Source: Caenimonas sp. SL110
GTDB lineage: Bacteria; Pseudomonadota; Gammaproteobacteria; Burkholderiales; Burkholderiaceae_C
Length of the DNA stretch: 64,000 nt
NCBI RefSeq assembly: GCF_001044395.1
Contig: NZ_JANU01000010.1
Location: 1-64,000 of the forward strand
Direction of reading: 5' to 3'
Shown here: positions 8,304 to 16,922 of the stretch, one piece after another
Position numbering within the stretch: position 1 is the first letter of the stretch
Layout: every line of letters starts with the position of its first letter
Program-made: the position numbers and the translations under genes
The notes under the pieces: generated by a model
Database searches by the model: none
What the model was told of the DNA's origin: nothing
What the model saw: only the letters and a program-made list of their open reading frames with translations

Positions 8304-9266
8304 CTACTCCCGCACCCACCCCTCCAATACCCCCTCCACAACCGTCTGCACCTCGAACGCTTCCTGCACGGTGGCCAGGTGATGCGTGTCGCCAAGCGTC
8401 ATTCGCTCCACTCCCTCCAGTTGCCGTCGAAGCACGAGCGAGCGCATTCGTTCATTGGGCATTGCCGCTTGATCAGGCACCCACACACCATCAACCAACC
8501 GCTCTGCGATCGACCAGTCGCGTAACCGGATGGCTCCGCGATCGCCCCACAATGTCCAGGTGTTGTGGTCGTCCTTGAGCGTGGTCCCCACACCGCCTGT
8601 CAATGTCGCTGGCAACCCTCCCGCAGTCAGCTGCGCTGCAATCGCTCGCTCGCTGGTATCGGGCGAATCAAAGCGCGCCCGGCCCGCCTGCAAAACCATC
8701 GCGCCGCACAGCCGCCGCGTCAGGAAGAGAAAGTGCGACACCACTTCCCGCGTGAAGCCGCCCTGCGCACGCCGATCCAGCCACCCTGCCGCGTCGCGCT
8801 GCCACGAGCGTGGCCAGTCGGCGAAACCAACTTCGATTTCCAGCCGCAGCTGCGTCCCCACCACCCCCGTGGACAGCCAGTCGGCCAATTTCGCCACTGC
8901 CGGCGATGACGCCATCGGAAAATTCACGGCAACCCGACCGCCCCCAACCGCTTCGACGAACGCCCGCGCCGTTGACATATCCACGGCCAGGGGCTTCTCG
9001 CAAAACACAGCCTTGCCGGCTTCCAGGCTGGCCCGCGCGTACTCCAGATGACTTGCAGGGGGTGAGGCGACATACACGCACTGCGCCGCCGCGATCAGCG
9101 CCGGCACGGAGTGCGCATGGGGCGCCAGCGCGCCGATCCGCGACAACGCTTCGGCCGACGGGTCCCAGATTCCGGTGACTTGAACAAAGTCCGACGCCTG
9201 TTCCTGTGCCGCACGCAACATGCGTTCACCCATGATGCCCGCGCCGATGATGCCGATCGTGACCAT
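8304..9266 (-). CDS. Gfo/Idh/MocA family NAD(P)-dependent oxidoreductase
   Basis: About 320 residues. The Rossmann fingerprint GIIGAGIMG is right at the N-terminus, ASPPASHLEYAR follows, and the CEKPLAVD motif contains the catalytic-type lysine of the family. The C-terminal half ends with the usual beta-sheet domain (LWGDRGAIRLRDW). The ATG at 9266 is chosen because GAGGAG lies seven bases upstream. A longer frame beginning at 9449 would add about 61 residues unlike the family. Such enzymes oxidise or reduce sugars, inositols or similar polyols. The substrate is not predictable, as no sugar transporter is adjacent. Confidence 0.82.
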   Translation of the reverse strand: MVTIGIIGAGIMGERMLRAAQEQASDFVQVTGIWDPSAEALSRIGALAPHAHSVPALIAAAQCVYVASPPASHLEYARASLEAGKAVFCEKPLAVDMSTARAFVEAVGGGRVAVNFPMASSPAVAKLADWLSTGVVGTQLRLEIEVGFADWPRSWQRDAAGWLDRRAQGGFTREVVSHFLFLTRRLCGAMVLQAGRARFDSPDTSERAIAAQLTAGGLPATLTGGVGTTLKDDHNTWTLWGDRGAIRLRDWSIAERLVDGVWVPDQAAMPNERMRSLVLRRQLEGVERMTLGDTHHLATVQEAFEVQTVVEGVLEGWVRE

Positions 9267-9499
9267 GCCCAGCCTCCTCAAAGTAGTGCGGACATTCTCT
9301 GTGAAAGTCGCACGCATCTCAGTCAAGCGGGGCACACCTTGCCTGGAGCCCGATCGCATCGACACCAATGACGACGCCGCTCTCGCGCACTGGAGTGTTC
9401 GTGCTGGTCTGGTCATAGCAAAAGCAAACTTTCTTCTGCACGACAACACAGAACTGCTGACCTGAGTGAAACTTGGGGGATCACCGACCTATCTCCCCG

Positions 9500-11077
9500 A
9501 TGACAAGACCAGCAGCCCCACCCTTCGATTACGAGGGCATCTTCAGGTCCACCGCGAGTGCATACCTCGTCCTTGACACGCGCCTGGTCATCGTCGATGT
9601 GAATCCCGCTTATTTGGAGGCGACGTCCCGCACCAGGCAGAGCGTCCTTGGCAGGCACATCTTCGATGCCTTCCCCGAGAACCCGAACGATCCGCAGGCA
9701 ACCGGCGTCCGCCGGTTGTTCGAGTCCCTGCAACGGGTCATGCAGTCGAAAACCAGGGACTCGCTCGGGCTCCTGCAGTACGACATCCCAGTGGGTCCAC
9801 GGGAGGAAGGTCGCTTCGAGAGGCGGTACTGGAGCCCGGTCAACTCGCCCGTGCTGGACCAGGAGGGTCGGGTCACACACATCATCCACCAAGCGATTGA
9901 CGTCACGGCGCGCGTCGCTTCGGAGATCGCGCTGCGTACGAGCGAGCACCGATTCAACGCCTTGCGCGATGCCACGGGCGACGTGATCTACCGCATGAGC
10001 CCGGACTGGCGTTTCATCGACGAACTCAATGGACGCGGCTTCCTCCAGGGCACGGGCGAAAAGGGCGAGTGGCGCATTGAAAACTATGTTCCTGCCGAGA
10101 ACATTGCAGCGGTGAGGCAGGCGATCGACGAGGCGATCCGCACCAAGTCAACTTTCGAACTGGAGCATCCGGTGCTGCGTGCGGACGGAAGTCGAGGATG
10201 GACGGTCTCGCGCGCCGTGCCGTTGCTGGACACGCGGGGCGAGATCGTCGAGTGGCTCGGCTGCGCAAGCGACATTTCCACCCGCAAATTGGCCGAGGAG
10301 CAGCTACTGGATGCCGGCAGGAGGAAGGATGAATTCCTCGCGATGCTCGCGCACGAGTTACGCAATCCGCTGGCGCCGATCGCATCCGCGGCCAGCTTGC
10401 TGCGATTGGCTGCGCACGACGAAGCGCGCGTGCGCAAGACCAGCGAGATCGTGGCGCGCCAGGTTCAACACCTCACGGGGCTGGTGGACGACCTGCTGGA
10501 CGTTTCTCGCGTGACGCGGGGGCACGTGGACCTCGATCGCGTCCCGCTGGATCTGCGCAGCATCCTTCAGGACGCGCTCGAGCAAGTGCGGCCGCTCGTC
10601 GAGCAACGCCGGCACCGCCTGATTTTCCAGACCACGCCCTTCGCCGCCACGGTAAGCGGCGACGCCAAGCGGCTCACCCAGGTCGTGACTAACCTTCTCA
10701 CCAACGCCGCGAAGTACACGCCGCCGGGAGGCGAGATTTCGGTCAACCTTGAACAGAGCCCGACGCACATTTCGGTCGTGATACAGGACAACGGGGTGGG
10801 CATGAGCCCAAAGCTCATCGAGAGTTGCTTCGAGCTTTTCGTGCAGGCCGAGCGGACGTCCGACCGAGCCGCGGGCGGCCTGGGAATCGGACTTGCGCTG
10901 GTCAAGCGGTTGGTGGAGCTGCACGATGGACGGATCGCGGCCAGAAGCGACGGAGAGGGGCGAGGAAGCACGTTTACCGTCACGCTTTCAAGAATCGACA
11001 CCGCTGCTCTGTCGAACAGCGGCACGCCGGAATGCCCGGGATCGACGGCCTTGCACTCGCCCGAACGCTGCGGCTGA
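9500..11077 (+). CDS. PAS-domain sensor histidine kinase, C-terminus disrupted
   Basis: About 525 residues. Two PAS domains lie N-terminally (YLVLDTRLVIVDVNPAYLEA, then VIYRMSPDWRF). A HisKA domain with H285 (MLAHELRNPL) and a HATPase domain follow (N-box VTNLLTNAAKY; QDNGVGM; GGLGIGLAL). No membrane segment is visible, so it is a soluble sensor. After the ATPase domain the frame runs into about 20 unrelated residues and stops. The rest of a receiver domain continues in another frame downstream, so this was a hybrid kinase that lost part of its receiver. A TTG at 9473 would add nine residues. ATG 9500 is preferred but neither has a good ribosome site. The kinase core is intact and may still work with another receiver. 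Confidence 0.8.
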   Translation: MTRPAAPPFDYEGIFRSTASAYLVLDTRLVIVDVNPAYLEATSRTRQSVLGRHIFDAFPENPNDPQATGVRRLFESLQRVMQSKTRDSLGLLQYDIPVGPREEGRFERRYWSPVNSPVLDQEGRVTHIIHQAIDVTARVASEIALRTSEHRFNALRDATGDVIYRMSPDWRFIDELNGRGFLQGTGEKGEWRIENYVPAENIAAVRQAIDEAIRTKSTFELEHPVLRADGSRGWTVSRAVPLLDTRGEIVEWLGCASDISTRKLAEEQLLDAGRRKDEFLAMLAHELRNPLAPIASAASLLRLAAHDEARVRKTSEIVARQVQHLTGLVDDLLDVSRVTRGHVDLDRVPLDLRSILQDALEQVRPLVEQRRHRLIFQTTPFAATVSGDAKRLTQVVTNLLTNAAKYTPPGGEISVNLEQSPTHISVVIQDNGVGMSPKLIESCFELFVQAERTSDRAAGGLGIGLALVKRLVELHDGRIAARSDGEGRGSTFTVTLSRIDTAALSNSGTPECPGSTALHSPERCG

Positions 11078-11259
11078 CCATGCCCGAGGCGCCGATGCTG
11101 GTGGCCATCACGGGGTACAGCCAGCCGCAAGATCGCGCTGCGGCACTGGAGGCGGGATTCAACGAACACTTCGCAAAACCCGTGGAGAGCGCCAAACTCG
11201 CGAATCTGCTGTCGAACCTCAGGCCGCTTGATGCAGTTCCTCGCCGCCGTGCCGGTTGA
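11032..11259 (+). pseudogene. Receiver-domain remnant, out of frame with the upstream kinase
   Basis: The segment beginning MPGIDGLALARTL and continuing VAITGYSQPQDRAAALEAGF and EHFAKPVESAKL is the C-terminal half of a receiver domain (beta4-alpha5), in a different frame from the kinase. The N-terminal half, with the acidic pair and the phosphoacceptor aspartate, is missing. A deletion of about 50-60 codons plus a frameshift would explain this. It cannot fold as a receiver on its own. Confidence 0.75.
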
Positions 11260-11312
11260 CAGGCGCTCCCTCGTCTCTTGCGGCCCCCGCGCCTGTACGG
11301 GGTCTTTCAGGG

Positions 11313-11336
11313 CGATGGGGCCTGCCTGCCCCATCG
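11313..11336 (+). terminator. GC-rich hairpin, possible terminator
   Basis: CGATGGGGC (11313-11321) and GCCCCATCG (11328-11336) form a perfect nine-base stem with a six-base loop. It lies 53 bases after the stop of the receiver remnant and is followed by AGGTTTAAAATC rather than a long T-run. It may end the kinase transcript. The TAAAAT that follows could be the -10 box of the next small gene. Confidence 0.4.
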
Positions 11337-11391
11337 AGGTTTAAAATCGGCGCCCAGTCACCTCACCTTCGGCCGCCGCCGGAGCGTCACG

Positions 11392-11601
11392 ATGTCCTCC
11401 GCCTCTCACTCAAGCGTCATCTCCGACGACGGGCTGCGCTATTCCCGGGGCAAGCCCCCGGGTGCCGTGGTCCTCTCCTCAGCCCGCCCAGGTTCCATGA
11501 GCTGCTTCAAATGCGGCGGCTTCCGGCCGCTTGCTGAGCTTGCCTCCAGGCGCATCCTGGGCGCGAATCAAAAGGTTTGCAAAGAGCGCTGCACTCGCTA
11601 G
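11392..11601 (+). CDS. Small CxxC protein, zinc-ribbon-like
   Basis: A 69-residue protein. The C-terminal half contains SCFKCGGFRPLAEL, SRRILGANQKVC and CKERC. The pairs C-F-K-C and C-K-E-R-C could form one zinc site. I believe similar short proteins occur in other Burkholderiales but cannot name a family. The start at 11392 is supported by GGAG six bases upstream. A longer frame from 11278 would run through the hairpin. Function unknown. A regulatory or nucleic-acid-binding role is only a guess. Confidence 0.5.
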   Translation: MSSASHSSVISDDGLRYSRGKPPGAVVLSSARPGSMSCFKCGGFRPLAELASRRILGANQKVCKERCTR

Positions 11602-11888
11602 GGCCGCATCGCCACCGCAGGCCGAGGCCCCGCTTTCCCCCTGCGCACCCTGTTGCGCGCCATCATCGAGAAAGGGCGGCTACGGCGGCGGTCGTTACTG
11701 ACACGTCGTTGCTTCTGCCGACGCACCGGCAGAGCCACCATCGCTCTTTGGCAGCGATGCACTCGCCGGTTCGCCAGGCAGGTGCATTTCGCAACAAGAA
11801 CGTCACAACGCAGCCCGCAGGTCACTGTTAAACTGCGCCGCCCTTCGTCATCGCCCTTCGCCCTCCAAAGCCCCCGCTTCACGTTTCA

Positions 11889-12653
11889 ATGACCGTCTCC
11901 CTCGCAGGACGCGCCCCTGCCACTTTCGAGATCAAGAGCGCGAACCTTCCCCTGGTCGCGCTGCTGCTCAAGTCCACCGACCTCGCGGCCCTGGCCGACG
12001 ACCTGGCTGCGCGGTTCGGCGACATCCCGGACTTCTTCGAGGACGATGCACTGGTGGTGGACCTGTCGCCCTTGCATGGGGCGGGCGATGTGGATTTCGC
12101 GCGGCTGGTGAAGTTGCTGCGCGGTCACCGTCTGATGCCGGTGGCTGTGAAGGGCGGGAGTGAGGGACAGATGCGGGCTGCGTCTCAGGCCGGCCTGGCG
12201 AAGGGGGAGGATGTGGTGAAGACACCGCAGCACGATTCCCCTGAGCCTGCCCTGTCCCACGGCGAGAGGGAGCAAGACACGCCGGTCGCGCCTGTTGCTG
12301 AGCAAGTGATTTCACAGAGCGCCCTCGTGATCGACAAACCGCTTCGCTCCGGCCAGCAGGTCTATGCGCGCGGGCGTGATGTCGTCGTGCTCAGCATGGT
12401 CAACGCCGGCGCGGAAATCATCGCGGATGGTCACATCCATGTGTATGCGCCGCTGCGGGGCAAGGCCATCGCGGGCGCGCGCGGCAACACCGAGGCGCGC
12501 ATTTTCTCTACCTGCCTCGAACCTCAACTCATCTCCATCGCCGGCGTGTACCGCACGAGCGAAGTGCCGTTTCCGGCCGACGTCCTCGGCAAGGCCACGC
12601 AGGTGCGCCTCGAGGGCGGCAGCGACGGGAAGCTGGTGCTCGAAGCGCTTTAA
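11889..12653 (+). CDS. minC: Septum site-determining protein MinC
   Basis: A 254-residue inhibitor of FtsZ ring assembly, recruited to the membrane by MinD. The N-terminal FtsZ-inhibiting domain is at about 10-100. It is joined by a variable acidic linker (~105-145) to the C-terminal beta-helix domain (GQQVYARGRDVVVL, then GAEIIADGHIHVYAPLRGKA and TCLEPQLISIAGVY), which binds MinD and dimerises. First gene of minCDE, 25 bases before minD. The linker is proline- and glutamate-rich, as is common. Confidence 0.95.
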   Translation: MTVSLAGRAPATFEIKSANLPLVALLLKSTDLAALADDLAARFGDIPDFFEDDALVVDLSPLHGAGDVDFARLVKLLRGHRLMPVAVKGGSEGQMRAASQAGLAKGEDVVKTPQHDSPEPALSHGEREQDTPVAPVAEQVISQSALVIDKPLRSGQQVYARGRDVVVLSMVNAGAEIIADGHIHVYAPLRGKAIAGARGNTEARIFSTCLEPQLISIAGVYRTSEVPFPADVLGKATQVRLEGGSDGKLVLEAL

Positions 12654-12678
12654 CGAATTTCCAAGGATCCACATTCCA

Positions 12679-13494
12679 ATGACCAGAATCATCGTCGTCA
12701 CCTCGGGCAAAGGCGGGGTCGGCAAGACCACCACCAGCGCCAGCTTCGCTTCGGGCCTCGCGCTCGCGGGCCACAAGACGGCCGTTATCGACTTCGACGT
12801 GGGCCTGCGCAATCTCGACCTCATCATGGGCTGCGAGCGACGCGTGGTGTACGACCTCATCAATGTCATCCAGGGCGAGGCCAACCTCAACCAGGCGCTG
12901 ATCAAGGACAAGCAGTGCGAAAACCTCTTCGTGCTTGCGGCTTCGCAGACGCGCGACAAGGATGCGCTGTCCCGGGAAGGCGTCGAGAAGGTGCTGAAGG
13001 ACCTGGGCGACATGGGCTTCGAATACATCGTGTGCGATTCGCCCGCGGGCATCGAGACCGGCGCGTTGATGGCGATGCACTTTGCGGATGAGGCACTGGT
13101 GGTCACCAACCCGGAGGTCTCGTCGGTGCGCGACTCGGACCGCATCCTGGGCATGCTCGCCAGCAAGACGCAGCGCGCGATCGAAGGCAAGGAGCCGATC
13201 AAGGAGCACCTGCTCATCACGCGCTACAACCCGAACCGCGTGGACCAGGGGCAGATGCTCTCGCTGGAGGACATCAAGGACATCCTGCGAATCAAGCTCA
13301 TCGGTGTCATCCCCGAGAGCGAGACGGTGCTGCAGGCCTCCAACCAGGGCGTCCCGGCGGTGCACATGAAAGGCACGGACGTCGCTGAGGCCTACAAGGA
13401 CGTCATTGAGCGCTTCCTCGGCAAGGACGTGCCCATGCGCTTCATCGATCCGCACAAGACCGGCTTCCTGAAGCGCCTGTTCGGAGGCAAGTGA
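12679..13494 (+). CDS. minD: Septum site-determining ATPase MinD
   Basis: A 271-residue ParA/MinD ATPase, the normal family length. It starts [18 protein letters not shown] with the deviant Walker A (KGGVGKTT), followed by [11 protein letters not shown] and VVYDLINV. The C-terminal amphipathic membrane-targeting helix is visible (FLKRLFGGK). It oscillates between the poles with MinE and carries MinC to the membrane to block polar division. ATG 12679 is preferred to an in-frame start at 12364 because the added sequence lies inside minC. Its stop is two bases before the minE ATG. Confidence 0.96.
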   Translation: MTRIIVVTSGKGGVGKTTTSASFASGLALAGHKTAVIDFDVGLRNLDLIMGCERRVVYDLINVIQGEANLNQALIKDKQCENLFVLAASQTRDKDALSREGVEKVLKDLGDMGFEYIVCDSPAGIETGALMAMHFADEALVVTNPEVSSVRDSDRILGMLASKTQRAIEGKEPIKEHLLITRYNPNRVDQGQMLSLEDIKDILRIKLIGVIPESETVLQASNQGVPAVHMKGTDVAEAYKDVIERFLGKDVPMRFIDPHKTGFLKRLFGGK

Positions 13495-13496
13495 CG

Positions 13497-13763
13497 ATGG
13501 GCTCTTTCCTTTCCTTCCTGCTCGGCGAGAAAAAGAAAACAGCGAGCGTCGCCAAGGAGCGGCTGCAGATCATTCTTGCGCACGAGCGCAGTGGCCGCCA
13601 CGCTGCAGAGCCCGACTACCTGCCTGCGTTGCAACGCGAGCTGGTTGCCGTGATCAGCAAATACATCAAGATCGACCCAAACGACATCAAGGTCCAGCTC
13701 GAACGGCAGGGCAACCTGGAGGTGCTGGAGGTCAAGATCGAGCTGCCGGAGGCCCGCGCGTGA
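13497..13763 (+). CDS. minE: Cell division topological specificity factor MinE
   Basis: 88 residues, the usual length. The N-terminus [20 protein letters not shown] is the membrane-targeting and MinD-binding part, and [11 protein letters not shown] is the conserved anti-MinCD helix/strand. The C-terminal topological-specificity domain ends [12 protein letters not shown]. It stimulates MinD ATPase to set up pole-to-pole oscillation. ATG 13497 is chosen over a GTG at 13491 that overlaps the minD stop. Confidence 0.95.
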   Translation: MGSFLSFLLGEKKKTASVAKERLQIILAHERSGRHAAEPDYLPALQRELVAVISKYIKIDPNDIKVQLERQGNLEVLEVKIELPEARA

Positions 13764-13806
13764 CTGCGTAGGGTTCCCCCAGCGACAACGGACCGATCCG
13801 CCGCCC

Positions 13807-14757
13807 TCACCCCACCCGCCCAAACCGCACCGCCGTCAGCCCGGGCCGCCGATCCCGAGCCGACGCCGGCATGATCAAAAACGCGTCGTCGTAAGGCGTG
13901 CGAACTTCAAGCTCACCGTCATGCGCCAACAGCGTGCCGGCCTTTGGAATGCAGCCCATGTTGGGCCACTCCTGTGTGAACCGGAAATCCTCGGACTCGA
14001 TGGTCACCGCTTGCGTCACCTCGATCACGGATTGAGCAGACACAGGCGCAAGCTCGGCTCCACCCAGGAACACGGCCACCGTTCGGTCGACGGCCTGGGC
14101 CGCCACATCGAATGCCGCGCGGCTGAAGTGCTGGCCGCATTCGATGAGCATCGCCACTGCAGATTCGCCCGGCGTGGCAAACGGGTGCCGGTCAATCAGG
14201 CGAAATCCGGCTGCGTGTCCCGAGTCCTGCACCAGCAGTGAAGGTACGCCGAGCCGGCGCGCGAAGTCCACGTTCTTTGCCGCGCGCCCCACCAGCCCCA
14301 GCGCAGGCGCTTCGCCACTCATCGAATGAATGTCGAGCAGCACATCGGCGTCGCCGATGAAGGGCAGGATTTCTCGGGCCCTTTGCATCTCGCTCGACTC
14401 CATGCCCGCGGGCGATGCATCGACCCGCCCCCACACGCGGTTGAGGTCCTCGTCAAGTTTGCGGCAGGCCTGCTTGGTTTCGTCATCGAGCTTCGCATAA
14501 GCCGCGAGGTTGCAGAACGCCAATGTCAGGCGGCCACTGCGAAATGCCGGAGCACGACTTGCGCGCTGCATCCAGTCCCACAGGGCTGCGGCGCCGCAGA
14601 CTTCGTTGCCGTGGATCAATGCCGTGATCGCAACGTGCGGGCCCGGCGACGCGCCTTCGAATCGCCAGACGCCGGGACAGCCGCAGTTCGTTGCGCCCAG
14701 CGCATCGACGTGCGGCAACTCCTGCGTCGATCCGTCATTCAAGGTGATGGTGGTCAT
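13807..14757 (-). CDS. Succinylglutamate desuccinylase/aspartoacylase-family zinc hydrolase
   Basis: A 316-residue M14-type amidohydrolase. The zinc site is IHGNEVCG (H-x-x-E) plus LLDIHSM. EDLNRVWG is the substrate-arginine segment, and ECGQH near residue 200 supplies the catalytic glutamate. These enzymes release a carboxylate from N-acyl amino acids or similar amides. Divergent from the aminotransferase gene with only 54 bases between. The pair may act on the same N-acylated amine or amino acid, but the substrate is unknown. Confidence 0.8.
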   Translation of the reverse strand: MTTITLNDGSTQELPHVDALGATNCGCPGVWRFEGASPGPHVAITALIHGNEVCGAAALWDWMQRASRAPAFRSGRLTLAFCNLAAYAKLDDETKQACRKLDEDLNRVWGRVDASPAGMESSEMQRAREILPFIGDADVLLDIHSMSGEAPALGLVGRAAKNVDFARRLGVPSLLVQDSGHAAGFRLIDRHPFATPGESAVAMLIECGQHFSRAAFDVAAQAVDRTVAVFLGGAELAPVSAQSVIEVTQAVTIESEDFRFTQEWPNMGCIPKAGTLLAHDGELEVRTPYDDAFLIMPASARDRRPGLTAVRFGRVG

Positions 14758-14811
14758 GGCGCCAGCATAGCCGGGCCCAGCGGGAATCTGGATACCGCTA
14801 CGATCCGTCCC

Positions 14812-16002
14812 ATGCCCGCATCACGAATCCCCGGCCGCCGATTTCTCCACTCCCCCGGCCCGACGCCCATCCCGGACGCCGTGCTGCATGCGATGGCCCA
14901 GCAGCCCATGGACCTGGCCGACCCCCGCGTCGACGCAACCATTGCCGCGTGCGAGCAGGGCTTGAAGCGCCTGTTGCACACGCGTGAAGCGGACGTCTTC
15001 TTCTACGCCGCCAACGGACATGGCGGCTGGGAAGCCGTCATCGAGAACGTCGCAGCCATCGGCGAGACGGTGCTGGTCTGCGGCACCGGCCACTTCAGCG
15101 AATCGTGGGCCGTGCAAAGCGAAGCACTGGGACGAGAGGTCGTGCGCACGCCCTGGCGCGAGGGCTATCCCATCGATCTCGCTGCAATGGAACAAGCACT
15201 GCGCGCGGACCGCAACCACGCGATCCGCGCGGTCTTCGTTGTTCACACCGACACTGCCAGCAGTGTCACCAGCGACCTCGCGCCGATCCGGCCGATGCTG
15301 GACCGGCTGGGCCACCCTGCCCTGTTTGTCGCGGACGTTGTCGCATCACTGGCCGCCTGTCCGTTCGACTTCGATGCACTGGGCGTGGACGTCGCCATCG
15401 GTGCGTCGCAAAAGGGCCTGATGTGCCCACCCGGCCTGAGCTTCACGGCCGTCAACGCGCGCGCATTGGCGCACTCCAAAGACGTCAAGGCGCCGCGGTT
15501 TTACTGGGACTGGGCGCGGCGCAAGAGCAGCCTGTCGTACGTGAAATTCTGCGGCACCCCACCGATCAACCTCCTCTGCGGGCTGGAGGCGGCTCTCGGC
15601 CTGGTGTTCGCCGAGGGCTTGCCCACCGTGTGGAAGCGGCACGAGCTGGTTGCCAGCGCCGTGCATGCCGCAGTCGAGGGCTGGAGAGAAGGCGGCGCGC
15701 TGGACTTTCTTGCCTGTGACCCTGCATCGCGGTCCGTTTCGGTCACCGCGATCACGGTTGCATCGAACATCGACGTCGAGGCGCTACGCACCGTCGCACG
15801 CGAGCGATACCAGGTCGCGATCGCCGGTGGCCTGGGGCCGATGCTGGGTCGCGCGTTTCGCATCGGACACCTGGGCGACTGCAACGTCGCGATGATCCTG
15901 GGCGCGATCGCCGGCGTGGAAGCGGCGTTGCGCACACAGGGCATCCCGGTGGGCCAGGGCGGCGTGCAGCGAGCGGTGCAAGCCGTCGCGCGCGCCACCT
16001 GA
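14812..16002 (+). CDS. Class V PLP-dependent aminotransferase (alanine-glyoxylate type)
   Basis: 396 residues. Fold-type I motifs: LHSPGPTPIPDAVLHAM at the start, AANGHGGWEAVIEN near 67-79, VADVVASL with the pyridine-binding D175, and GASQKGLMCPPGLS with the Schiff-base lysine K201. This resembles alanine-glyoxylate, serine-pyruvate and pyridoxamine-pyruvate aminotransferases. The ATG at 14812 gives the family-typical N-terminus, and an in-frame extension to 14326 would overlap the opposite gene. It probably transfers amino groups to or from small 2-oxo acids. The exact substrate is not decidable. Confidence 0.82.
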   Translation: MPASRIPGRRFLHSPGPTPIPDAVLHAMAQQPMDLADPRVDATIAACEQGLKRLLHTREADVFFYAANGHGGWEAVIENVAAIGETVLVCGTGHFSESWAVQSEALGREVVRTPWREGYPIDLAAMEQALRADRNHAIRAVFVVHTDTASSVTSDLAPIRPMLDRLGHPALFVADVVASLAACPFDFDALGVDVAIGASQKGLMCPPGLSFTAVNARALAHSKDVKAPRFYWDWARRKSSLSYVKFCGTPPINLLCGLEAALGLVFAEGLPTVWKRHELVASAVHAAVEGWREGGALDFLACDPASRSVSVTAITVASNIDVEALRTVARERYQVAIAGGLGPMLGRAFRIGHLGDCNVAMILGAIAGVEAALRTQGIPVGQGGVQRAVQAVARAT

Positions 16003-16119
16003 GGCTCATGCGATAGGGCTTGTCAGCGCCAGATGTCGATCGCGCACGGTCTCATTCGTCGTTGACGCAGAGGGCCATTCCTCTTGCTCTTCCTCTTCAC
16101 TTCACCGGAGAACCCAGCC

Positions 16120-16611
16120 ATGACCCAGCAACCCACCAGCAAGAACACGATCTGCCTCTGGTACGACGGCACCGCCCTGGAGGCGGCGCAGTTCTATGCC
16201 AAGACCTTTCCCGACAGCGCCGTGAAGGCGGTTCATCACGCCCCCGGCGACTACCCATCCGGCAAGCAGGGCGACGTGATCACTGTTGAGTTCACAGTCA
16301 TGGGCATCCCCTGCCTCGGACTCAACGGTGGGCCCATGTTCAAACACACCGAGGCGTTCTCGTTCCAGGTCGCCACCGACGACCAGGCCGAGACCGATCG
16401 CCTGTGGAACGCCATCGTCTCCAACGGCGGCCAGGAAAGCGCCTGCGGCTGGTGCAAGGACAAGTGGGGCCTGTCGTGGCAGATCACCCCTCGCGCGCTG
16501 ACGCAGGCCATCATCGACCCGGACCCGGCGGCGGCAAAGCGTGCGTTCGAGGCCATGATGGAAATGACCAAAATCGACATCGCGGCAATCGAGGCTGCGC
16601 GAAAAGGCTAA
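16120..16611 (+). CDS. VOC-superfamily PhnB-like protein (3-demethylubiquinone-9 methyltransferase fold)
   Basis: 163 residues. The glyoxalase/VOC fold of the PhnB type shows NTICLWYDGTALEAAQFYAK, FMVMG-like strands (VEFTVMGIPCLGLNGGP), the helical FSFQVATDDQAETDRLWNAI, and CGWCKDKWGLSWQI near 117-130. The last is the standard signature of this subfamily. GGAG lies nine bases before ATG 16120. These proteins are metal-binding but mostly of unknown function. No operon partner. Confidence 0.85.
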   Translation: MTQQPTSKNTICLWYDGTALEAAQFYAKTFPDSAVKAVHHAPGDYPSGKQGDVITVEFTVMGIPCLGLNGGPMFKHTEAFSFQVATDDQAETDRLWNAIVSNGGQESACGWCKDKWGLSWQITPRALTQAIIDPDPAAAKRAFEAMMEMTKIDIAAIEAARKG

Positions 16612-16736
16612 CGGCTGTGTAGGCAAGGCTGACATGCTGTCGGGCACGGCCTACGGTTGGGCAGACAGATTGGCTCTCGTCCGGTTGCGCATCTGGAGGG
16701 CATCGCGCACAAGCGAGTTTCCAGATACTCAATCCC

Positions 16737-16904
16737 ATGAAAGCCGCAATCGCCCTCACCAATTTCCTTCCGATGCAGTCACGCGACGTGCTCGTGGTGG
16801 CGCTCGTATCACTGCCAACGCTCTTGCTCTCGAGCCTGGACGGTTGCACCCGCGGGCCTTCGCTGACCTCGATTGTCCTGACGAACCTCAGCCTGTTTGT
16901 CTGA
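16737..16904 (+). CDS. Possible small hydrophobic peptide
   Basis: A 55-codon open frame starting MKAAIALTNF with a hydrophobic stretch DVLVVALVSLPTLLLSSL. It could be a membrane-inserting peptide, but there is no convincing ribosome site and no recognised family. It fills a 311-base gap between the PhnB-like gene and the SDR gene, and nothing else was seen there. Confidence 0.15.
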   Translation: MKAAIALTNFLPMQSRDVLVVALVSLPTLLLSSLDGCTRGPSLTSIVLTNLSLFV

Positions 16905-16922
16905 AGCTACGGCCCAACCGGG

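Noticed and set aside
12364..12678. In-frame upstream extension of minD
   Set aside because: It lies within minC in another frame. The family-typical MinD N-terminus begins at 12679.
14326..14811. In-frame upstream extension of the class V aminotransferase
   Set aside because: Antisense to the aspartoacylase-like gene. The PLP enzyme starts at 14812.
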